From: Diadophis punctatus similis
Taxonomy: Eukaryota > Chordata > Lepidosauria > Squamata > Dipsadidae
Assembly (NCBI GenBank): GCA_023053685.1
Contig: JALIGW010000040.1
Coordinates: 310,001-374,000, forward strand
Direction of reading: 5' to 3'
Length of the DNA: 64,000 nucleotides
The first letter of the stretch is position 1. Each line of letters starts with the position of its first letter. Both the position numbers and the translations under genes were made by a program. Under the pieces are notes generated by a model. It made no database searches. It was not told the origin of the DNA and saw only the letters and a program-made list of their open reading frames with translations. Below, piece after piece: positions 52,940-61,189 of the stretch.

Positions 52940-53590
52940 TGTCAGACCTGCCCCTGTCTACTCTTTCAGGAAAGGAAGACTTGTGATTCCATTCAGTTGA
53001 AGGAAAGGAACTTTTACTGAAATAAATGGTTGCAGTAAAGTCAGGCGAATTCTGGTGTTCCTGCGCAAAATGCAAAGCTATTATTTCCAATCCCCAATCC
53101 CTCCATGACCAGACCCCCCCAACCAGCCAATGCGATACCAGTAAAATGTTTTGAGAAACTCTGAGGTGTCAAACTGGTAACATTCCTTTCTTAGAGCAAA
53201 CGGCCTTGAAAATCCTGGTACAAGCCAGTTTGGTGATCTGGTCTTCTTCCATTGTCACTCCCCCTTCCCTATTTCCCACGTTTGAAGCAGGGGTGAAATT
53301 CAGCAGGTTCTGAAAGGTTCTGGAGAACGGGTAGCGGAAATTTTGAGTAGTTCGGAGAACCGGCAAATACCAACTCTGGGTGGCCCCAGAGTGGGGTGGG
53401 AATGGAGATTTTGCAGTATCCTTCCCCTGCCATGCCCACCAAGCCACGCCCACAGAACTGGTAGGGAAAATTTTTGAATTTCACCCCTAGTTTGAAGTTA
53501 TAGCAATAGCACCCAATAAAGCCCCCTCCCCCTCCTGCTCTAATGGCAAGGCACTAGCAAGGCACAAAGCTGCTGATGGTGGATCTGCCA
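52940..53590 (-). repeat. LTR, TGTCAGACC family, copy 1
   Basis: Matches 56457-56886 at GTCAGACCTGC, GGTGTTCCTGCGCAAAAT, AGCCAATG, CATTCC and GCAAACGGCCTTGAA. Interrupted by a hAT miniature element at 53288. No matching duplication at the edges. Minus orientation is inferred from the AATAAA in copy 2. Confidence 0.75.
53288..53489. mobile_element. 202-bp hAT-type miniature element
   Basis: CAGGGGTGAAATTCAGC to GAATTTCACCCCTA, perfect 8-bp duplications GTTTGAAG at 53280-53287 and 53490-53497. It contains CCATGCCCACCAAGCCACGC. Confidence 0.93.
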
Positions 53591-53839
53591 TGCTGCCCCT
53601 CTGAACACAGACATTAGGCTTGCAGAACAAAAAATAATAAAAGGGAGAGAGAAAGAGAAATACAAAGCAATTCAGTAACAATGCTACTTACCGTATTTTT
53701 CGGAGTATAAGATGCACCTTTTTACCCCCAAAAAGAGGGTGAAAATTTGGGTGCGTCTTATACACCGAATGTAGCCCTACCCACCCACCAGCCCCCACCC
53801 TTCGGAGGTTTTCGGCCTCCTTGCGTTGCATTTTCGGCC

Positions 53840-54345
53840 GGTTCCATCAGCTGCTTGCCCCCACCACCGCGCCGTCCCTGCGTCCCGCCGCCGCCGTCCC
53901 ACCGTCCCTGCCGCTGTCCCACTGCCACCGCCGTCCCCATCGCCGTCCCCGCTGTCCCCGCCGCTGTCCTGCCGTCGCCGTCCCTGCTGTCCCGCCGCTG
54001 CTGTCCCGCCACTGCTGCCGTCCCCGCCACCGCCGCCCTGCCGCCTCCCCGCTGCCGCCACCATCCCCACCGCTATCCCGCTGCCACCACCGTCCCCACC
54101 GCCGTCCCGCCGCAGCCGCCGTCCCTACTGCCCCCGCCGCTGTCCCCGCCGCTGTCCCGCTGCCACTGTCCCGCTGCCGCTGTCCCACTGCCGCTGCCAT
54201 CCCTGCTGCCCCCGCCGCTGTCCCGCTGCCGCCGCCGTCCCCACCGCCATCCCACCACCGCCGCCGTCCCCGCTGCCCCTGCCGCTACCCGAAGCGAGCC
54301 GTCACCGCCACTACTGCCCAAACACCCCCCCCACCGCCTGAAGCC
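53840..54345. repeat. GC-rich minisatellite, (CCGTCCCCGCTGTCC)-like
   Basis: About 500 bp of imperfect 6- to 15-base units such as CCGCCGTCCC and GCTGTCCCGCTGCC. Confidence 0.92.
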
Positions 54346-54459
54346 TGCTCCTGAGGCACCTGAGGAGCTGCTGCTGCCGTCCGCAGAGAGCCGACAGGTT
54401 AGGACTTTTTTTTAATGGTTTTTTTAAAGAGTTTTTTTTAGGTTGCCAAGTGGAGGAGG

Positions 54460-54880
54460 AATTCTGGGAGTTGAAGTCCACAAGTCTTAAACTTGCCAAG
54501 GGGGTGCAAGGGTCTTCAAACTTGTGGATTTCAACTCCCAGAATTCCTCCTCCAGTCATGCTACTCAGGAATGGGAGTTGAAGTCCACAAGTCTTAAAGC
54601 TGTCAAGTTTGAAGACCCCTGGGCTAGGGGTGCAAGGGTCTTCAAACTTGGCAAGACTTTTTACAACCATGTACACTTTTTACAAACTTCAAACTTGACA
54701 GCTTTAAGACTTGTGGACTTCAACTCCCATTCCTGAGCTAGCATGACTGGAGGAGGAATTCTGGGAGTTGAAGTCCACAAGTCTTAAAGCTGTCAAGTTT
54801 GAAGTTTGTAAAAAGTGTACATGGTTGTAAAAAGTGTACATGGTTGTAAAAAGTGTACATGGTTGTAAAAAGTATTCTGC
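54460..54880. repeat. Cluster of inverted 'GGAGTTGAAGTCCACAAG' blocks and a 19-bp tandem
   Basis: GTTGAAGTCCACAAGTCTTAA and its inverse recur at least five times. A unit TTGTAAAAAGTGTACATGG repeats about four times at 54808-54878. Confidence 0.85.
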
Positions 54881-55014
54881 TACACTGGTATTTTATTAAA
54901 TAATATATTACTACACCATTTGGTTCAGAATACTTTTTTCCTTGTTTTCCTCCTCTAAAATCTAGGTGCGTCCTATATTCCGGTGCGTCCTATACTCCGA
55001 AAAATATGGTAGGT

Positions 55015-55600
55015 TTATCGTGATACTGGTTGTGGAATCGTTTTAGAAGTCTAGCAGCTTTAACTTGGCACCGGGTCAACCCACTCAGTTTTGGAAGTGG
55101 GAAAGTCTTTCCATGCGATTAAGTACTGTATGTTCCCTCAATGCTTATGGGAATCCAGAATGTCTTCAATTTCAAAGTGTTGCTCACCTTCGATCATGAG
55201 TGGTTAGGGATAGTGTTTGGCATAGTGTTTGGCATAGAGTTGGCATAGAGTTGGCAACTTTGGCATAGAGTTGGGCAGTTCGTAGTTTTTTCAGTATAGC
55301 CCTCACTAGCTTTACATGCTCCGCCATCGTTTTGGTGTAAATTAATATGTTATTCAAGTACACAAGCACCCCTTTGTAGAAGTGGCCATGTAGCACCTCA
55401 TTTATCAGTTGCATGATGACAGTGGGGTGCCTTGTAGGCCAAAGATGAGAACTCTAAATAGAAAGTATCCCAGGGGGCATTTAAAAGCCATTTTCCATTC
55501 ATCCCCTTCCTTAATCCTAACATGGTAATATGTGTCCCACAGGTCCAGTTCCTGGGGGCGGGAGCTTTAGACGAGGCCTTCCCCCCAGCATTTGGTTTCC
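55015..55600 (-). pseudogene. Sushi-type pol remnant: RT core fused to a chromodomain remnant
   Basis: From 55600 on the minus strand: GDEWKMAFKCPLG, FGLQGTP, then MQLINEVLHGHFYKGVLVYL with NN where YLDD should be, to about 55260. After an internal deletion, 55195-55020 encodes a decayed chromodomain: EQHFEIEDILDSHKH, a stop, then IQYLIAWKDFP and EWVDP, then in another phase ARLLKRFHNQY. Chromodomains at the integrase C-terminus target chromoviruses to chromatin. This confirms the group of the elements at 20.9-24 and 42.9-44.1 kb. Everything between RT and chromodomain is lost. Confidence 0.8.
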
Positions 55601-55642
55601 TCCTGGTCGCTGCCTGCACAGTCCCCACAGTAGAGGTGATGC

Positions 55643-56404
55643 CAGGGGCGGGTTCCTAATTTTTTTACTACCACTTTGTGGGCGTGGCTTATTTTGTGGG
55701 TGTGGCTTGCCAGCCATGTGACCGGGTGGGCGTGGGCCTCGGGAGCTTGGCAGCAGCCAGAGAAGCGGGGAGGCATTGCCCACCCGCAACGCAACCCCCC
55801 GCAGTGGGAGCAGCAAGACCACGGCAGCGGTTCTTCTAGGAGGCTCCATCTGGACTGAATGCTTCTCCCCATTCGATGATCCTAGGCTCCTGCCACCCGT
55901 TCCCCCTCCCCTCAGCAGCTCGAGAAGCCTCGAACATGCGAAAATGCCTGGGATCATCACCACGCATTCGTGGCTTCTCAGACTGCTGAAGGGAGGGGAA
56001 CTGAGATAGCTCCTGCCGCCCATTTCCTCTCCCCTCAGCAGCTCGAGAAGCCTCGAACGTGCAAAAATGCCTAGGATCATTACTGCGCGTTCGTGGCTTC
56101 TCGGACTGCTGAAGGGAGGGGAACTGAGATAGCTCCTGCCGCCCGTTCTTTCAGCATCTCACGCGCTCCCTCAGCCATCCTCCCCTGCTTGGACTCACTG
56201 TGGGGTAGGAAGGCAGTGCATGCGCAGTGCCGGAAGCTCGGCTTCTGGGCATGCACAGAAGAAAATTTTAAAAAAAATTAAAAAGTTTTTTTAAAAAATG
56301 GCGGCGCCCAGGCACCGGCAACTGACCGCACCGGTACTGTGACATCACCAGCGGGCCGCTACCGGTGCTATAGAGTGGACCGCACCGGTAGGAACCCACC
56401 ATTG
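55643..56404 (-). mobile_element. Non-autonomous hAT element, family 1 copy C, 762 bp
   Basis: CAGGGGCGGGTTCC to GGAACCCACCATTG, with perfect 8-bp duplications GGTGATGC at 55635-55642 and 56405-56412. Inverted relative to copies A and B, and about 120 bp longer because an internal block (GAGAAGCCTCGAAC to GGGAACTGAGATAGCTCC) is tandemly duplicated. Inserted in sushi-type remains. Confidence 0.95.
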
Positions 56405-56456
56405 GGTGATGCCCTCTCAGGGTTGACAGTTTCAGATTCCACCTAATGTCAGACCT

Positions 56457-56886
56457 GCTCCAGTTTGCTCTCTCAGGGAAGCAAGACTCGGAACTCCATT
56501 GAGTTGAAGCAAAGGAACTTTTATTGAAAGAAACTGATTGCAGCAAAGTCAGGCAGAAACTGGTGTTCCTGCGCAAAATATAAAGCTATCATTTTCACTT
56601 TCCACTCCCTCTCACCATGACAAGTACCCCAGCCAGCCAATGTGATGCCAGTAAGATGTTTTGAGAAATTCCGAAGTGTCGAACTGGTAACATTCCATTC
56701 TCAGGGCAAACGGCCTTGAAGATCCTGGTACAAGCCGCTTTGATGACCTGGTCTTCTTCCATTGTTGCTCCCCCCTCCCTATTTCCCACATTTGAAGTTA
56801 TAGCAATAGCACCCACTAAACCCCATCCTCCCTCCTGCTCCAATGGCAGGGCACTAGCAAGGCGCCAAGTGATGATGGACCTGACA
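56457..56886 (-). repeat. LTR, TGTCAGACC family, copy 2
   Basis: 430 bp with inverted termini TGTCAG/CTGACA. Minus strand has CAATAAAAGTTCC (polyadenylation signal). Flanks CCTAA and CCTAT match at 4 of 5. Confidence 0.8.
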
Positions 56887-56929
56887 CCTATACTGTGGCT
56901 GCTGCATTGACTTCAATAGGTCTCTCAGT

Positions 56930-57000
56930 ATTTATTTTATTTATTTAATTATATTTATATGCCGCCCAACTCCCTAGGGACTCTGCTGCTCGGAGATGCT
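56930..57000 (-). repeat. L2 3' tail remnant
   Basis: ATTTATTTTATTTATTTAATTA then TATGCCGCCCAACTCCC, the reverse of an L2 3' end. Confidence 0.65.
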
Positions 57001-57029
57001 TTTGGTGAGATGGGAGCCTATATTAATTA

Positions 57030-57143
<114 letters not shown>

Positions 57144-57146
57144 AAA

Positions 57147-57192
57147 TAAATAAACAAACAAACAAACAAACAAACAAACAAATAAATAAATA
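57147..57192. repeat. (AAAC)n / (AATA)n microsatellite
   Basis: AAACAAACAAAC then AAATAAATAAAT. Confidence 0.95.
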
Positions 57193-57519
57193 AGAGCAAC
57201 TGTTTAAAAGACCTCAGCAGAGGGCAGCACACAGCTAACTTTGGCCGAGGACAGGAGCTGACAGGGCTAATTGTGGCTAGGAATAGGACAGAGAGGCAAG
57301 TCTTCCAGGACTGGCCAGGCAAAAGTTGTCCTGGGATAAGAGTCACTCCCATTTCCACAGCAGGGCCAAGTGGGCTACGTGGATTGCAAACACCAATGGC
57401 TGAGCTGCAAATCAGGGTCCCCTCCCAATGTATGGTCTGCTGCCAGACAGGCATCCTGCATTCAGATATTTATATCTGGCTATTTAATACCCCCCCACCC
57501 CGCCCCAGTAGTTAACTTT
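57193..57519. other. Unassigned stretch
   Basis: Nothing recognised. Confidence 0.4.
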
Positions 57520-57720
57520 GGATACATCTCTGTTAAATTTCATCATGTCATTTTCAAACTGCTTGTCTAACATATAGCCAATGAGGTTAACCGGAGGCAT
57601 GATGATTGCTAATTGAAACTTATCTAGCATATCACTGTTTTGACTTATATTTTTGTCTTCTGGGCCGTTTGTAACCCCACCCAATTTTGTGTCGCCTAAA
57701 AATCTGCTGAGCATTCCTTC
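57520..57720 (-). pseudogene. LINE RT-like remnant (CR1 type)
   Basis: Minus strand reads FLGDTKLGG, resembling the FADDTKLGG motif of CR1 RT, in a short broken frame. Confidence 0.45.
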
Positions 57721-57769
57721 TTATCCAAGTAATTTATTTCCTCCTGCTATTTATTTAATTATATATTTA

Positions 57770-58410
57770 AACTCACTGGTTGTCCAATTCCAGTGGACTC
57801 TGGGCAGCATACAAAACTAGAGAAAACATAAAAATGTCTAAAAAAAAACCCCATTAAATCGAACAGCCCAGACTAAAATAATCTAATAGGCAATAAAATT
57901 GACAAAAAAAACCAGTGGCCATTGAACACACATCAATCCCCGGGTTCAAAGGGATCAAAGCCAGATTTTCAAAACTTTTGAGAACCTCAGGAGAAGGGGA
58001 GGGACGCAACAGAGAAGCCAGGCTTCCTAGGTCCCACAAGATGACCACGTTTTGCAGCTTCAACGGGATCTGACGGACACCCTCTCTGCCAGAAGGTATT
58101 GGGCAGGCAAAAACGATTGGAGACAAGCACTCTCCAAGCCTTCTGCCCTACAGGGCTTCATAGGTAATTCAGCACCTTGAATTGCACTCAAATCCAATTG
58201 GCTCCAATGCAGCTTGCTTAGCAGTGGTGACACAGGCATACTGTGTTATACAGCTTGGGCCACTGAATTTTGTAACTTCCAGGTGGTCTTCAAAGCAGCC
58301 CCATGTAGAGCACATTGCATAATCCAGCCCTGAGATCAGCAGGGCATAAGTGACTATCTGAAGGGCCTCCCAATGGCTGGCTAGTTGTGCAAACATTTCT
58401 ATATTGCCCT
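57770..58410 (-). pseudogene. L2-like LINE 3' half, old
   Basis: Minus-orientation L2 patterns: CACCTTGAATTGCACTC, CAGCCCCATGTAGAGCACATTGC, GGGCATAAGTGAC, as in the 37.6-kb L2. No frame survives beyond 75 codons. Confidence 0.75.
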
Positions 58411-58752
58411 ATAGTCAAGTGCAGGAAATCAGGAGTCCAGGCAGTTGAAAAGAATATAGGTCTTTTTGTACATTAATGCTGTCTACAAGAATCTGAACTA
58501 TTAACGGTCAAAGCAAATTGGCGGTAGGTAAGAATGAATGGCATTCAATGAGGGCTGGACTTAGACCTCTTGTGAGGGGAAAGGAACTTGAGACTGATGA
58601 TGTGCTTGACCCCTCCCTTGGGCTTAGCCTGATCATTTCCTACTACATCTATTTCAAAAGTTCCAGAACACCGAAAAATTACTAACATAACAAAAATTCA
58701 CAGAAACCAAACTGCCAAGGCAACCTGGGTCTACCAACTGTGCTCAGAACCT
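58411..58752. other. Unassigned stretch
   Basis: Nothing recognised; low-copy appearance. Confidence 0.35.
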
Positions 58753-58976
58753 AGCAATCGCAATAGCACTTATACAGTATACTGCTTCAGAGTGCTTTAC
58801 AGCCCTCTCTAAACGGTTTACAGAGTCAGCCTCTTGCCCCTAACAATCTGGGTCCTTGGAAGGATGGAAGGCTGAGTGAGCCTTGAGCCGATGAGAATCA
58901 AACTGCCGAACTGCAGCCAGCCGCCAGCAGAAGTAGCCTGCAGTACTACATTCTAACCACTGCGCCCCCATGGCTC
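58753..58976 (-). mobile_element. Squamate SINE, minus strand
   Basis: GCAATAGCACTTATACAG (tail), TACAGCCCTCTCTAAACGG, AACAATCTGGGTCC, GATGGAAGGCTGAG and CATTCTAACCACTGCGCC (A box reversed). Confidence 0.88.
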
Positions 58977-58982
58977 ATAATA

Positions 58983-60000
58983 TAATATTTTTTTATTTAT
59001 TTTTATTTGTCAAACATGTACAGGATAGTAGTTGTTTGTACAAACATAAGTAAAAAGTACCGATAATAGAGGACAATAGGACAGTAGGACAGGGATGGTA
59101 GGCACAGTGGTGCGCTTAAGCACGCCCCTTACAGACCTCTTAGAAATGGGGAGAGGTCTACTGTAGACAGACTAAGGTTAAAGTTTTGGGGGTTTGGGGA
59201 GGAAACCACAGAGTCAGGTAGTGCATTCCAGGCACTGATCACTCTGTTGCTGAAGTCGTATTTTCTGCAGTCGAGTTTGGAGCGCTTTACATTGAGTTTG
59301 AATCTATTATGTGCTTGTGTATTGTTGCGGTTGAAGCTGAAGCAATCATTGACAGGAAGGACTTTTTGATATATGATTTTATGAACTACATTTAGATCAG
59401 ATCGGAGGTGACATAGTTGTAAATTGTCTAATCCCAATATTTCAAGTCTGGTGGAATAAAGTATTTTATTGCGAGCAGAGGAGTGGAGGACTCTTCTAGT
59501 GAAATATTTCTGGACTCTCTCGATTGTATTAATATCTGTTATGCAGTGCGGGTTCCAGAAGCTGAGCTGTATTCCAGAATTGGTCTAACAAATGTTTTGT
59601 ATGCTCTAGTTAGCAGTGTAATATTGCCAGAGAAGAAGTTACGCAAGATTAGATTAACAACTCTCAGAGCCTTTTTGGCAATGTTGTTACAGTGGGCTCT
59701 AGCACTTAGGTTGTTGGATATGAGTACTCCAAGGTCTTTGACAGAGTGAGGGTCGTCTACAAGTTCGTTTCCTCCAAGTTTGTATTTTTTATTCTGATTC
59801 TTTTTGCCAATGTGCAGGACAGAGCATTTGTTGGTTGAGATTTGAAGTTGCCAGTTGTTTGACCATTCTGCTACATGGTCAAGGTCTTTTTGAAGGGTAG
59901 TAGCATTGTCGGTGGTGTTAAATAGTTTAACATCGTCGGCAAAGAGAACGCAGTTGCTTATATGATCACAAAGATCGTTTATGTAGAGTATGAAGAATAC
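58983..60000 (-). pseudogene. Jockey-superfamily LINE, second copy
   Basis: Matches 30712-31740 closely: TTTGTCAAACATGTACAGG 3' end, ACAGTGGTGCGCTTAAGC, GTGGTGTTAAATAGTTTAAC. A 102-codon frame (59437-59129) covers the C-terminus (FSNRVISAWNALPDSVVSS). The copy stops at GTTTATGTAGAGTATGAAG, before the GVPQGS motif. It would encode the RT C-terminal half only. Confidence 0.85.
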
Positions 60001-60171
60001 TGGAATATAATAGCTTTAATTGTTTTTTAAAAAGCAAGGGCAGAGACAGGGTGGGTGGTGGGTGGGTGGATTTCTCCTGATATCTCAGGGATAGAAATTC
60101 CGTGGCATGGAGGAAGTCCTGGGGACTTGTTCTCTTCACAATTTGTGTGAGGTGGGGACTCTCATTGGGAT
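60001..60171. other. Unassigned stretch
   Basis: A GGGTGG run; nothing recognised. Confidence 0.35.
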
Positions 60172-60860
60172 AACATAGAACGTACGGTTGGAAGGGACTG
60201 TTGTGGCTTGCCTGCAGCTTGTGCAGCCCCAGCCTTTGAAACCTTCAGTACCTCTTGGCAGTGCTGAGAAAGGAGGGGCTACTCCTTTCCTGAATGCAAG
60301 AGCAGGCAGGGCTGCTAAGAGGCAGGAAGGTTTACTCCGGAGGAGGTCTACTCAGGAGTAAGACTTTGGGCTAATTGGCCACTCCCCTAGTCTATTTAAG
60401 GTCATCAGTTGCAGCTAACAAGCTGCAGAGAACAATGTTTGAGAAAGAGACCTGTCTGAACATAGCTTGTTCCCTGACTCTTGTTTTGGCATTCTCTGCA
60501 TTGGCTTGGATTATCAAGGACGAATTTCTAGGAACTTTGCCAACTCTTGGAAACTCTGTAAGATAAACAGACTCAATTGCTCGTCATTGTCTTCGAACTC
60601 TTTGAACTGATACCAGCTATTAATGAAGCTTAATTGATAGCTGGTTGATTGCTGATAACAGTTTGTTTGTAAATTGGTGTGTGCATCTTGAGTACTACAA
60701 AGACGTTTTGTTAGTAGCCTTTGTTTCATTAAATCAGTGTGTACAACTGCTTGTGTGGTTGTGTGCTTCATGGGGACAGAGCAGGGACCTTGGAAGTCTT
60801 CTAGTCCAACCTCCTGCCTGTGGTAGGAGATCCTATACCATTCCAGGCTTTCTTTGGGTT
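60172..60860 (-). mobile_element. CR1 3' end split by a solo LTR
   Basis: GTTGGAAGGGAC (60187-60198) continues after the LTR as CTTGGAAGTCTTCTAGTCC. The order shows that the LTR is younger. Confidence 0.82.
60199..60783 (+). repeat. Solo LTR, TGTTGTGG family, copy 2
   Basis: 585 bp from TGTTGTGGCTTG to GGGGACAGAGCA, perfect 5-bp duplication GGGAC at 60194-60198 and 60784-60788. TATTTAAGG at 60393-60401 and GCTGCAGAGAACAA soon after, as in copy 1. The middle is otherwise diverged. Confidence 0.85.
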
Positions 60861-60888
60861 TGATGGGATGGATGATTATAGAAAGAAC

Positions 60889-60960
60889 AATAAAACAGAA
60901 TAACAGAGCTTCAAGAGACCCCAGAGGTCCTCCAGTCCAACCTCCCCTTTCAGTGCTGTT
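60889..60960 (-). mobile_element. CR1 3' terminal fragment
   Basis: AACAGAGCTTCAAGAGACC and CCTCCAGTCCAACCTCCCC. Confidence 0.6.
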
Positions 60961-61189
60961 TTCAACCCGGCTCTGTCTCCACAATAGATTGTGTCATCCA
61001 GCCTACATTTAACAAACTGGATGAGAAGCATTGTGAATATTCCGACAAATCTATTGCTTAAATCAGGATATATTTATTAGGTTTACAGCATTTTTCACAA
61101 TTTATTAAGGAAGTAACTGATCAAAAAATGAGATTAATCTCCAGGTTCTTGACAAACCCATGCTGGGTTTTTATTTTTAGTAATCTCTG
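60961..61189. other. Unassigned stretch
   Basis: Nothing recognised. Confidence 0.35.

Larger units (their letters stand above)
53691..55009. mobile_element. TIR element 'CCGTATTTTTCGGAGTATAAG', 1.3 kb, non-coding
   Basis: The left end CCGTATTTTTCGGAGTATAA and right end TATACTCCGAAAAATATGG are near-perfect inverted repeats of about 28 bp, flanked by TA on both sides. Inside is a CCG/CTGTCC-rich minisatellite (53840-54345) and repeated palindromic hAT-like blocks (54460-54800). Long proline-rich frames in several phases are artefacts of the minisatellite. No transposase; superfamily undetermined. Confidence 0.78.

Noticed and set aside
53747..54415. 222-codon proline-rich frame and overlapping glycine/arginine-rich frames on both strands
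   Set aside because: They follow from the GC minisatellite; all phases are open and composition is purely repeat-driven.
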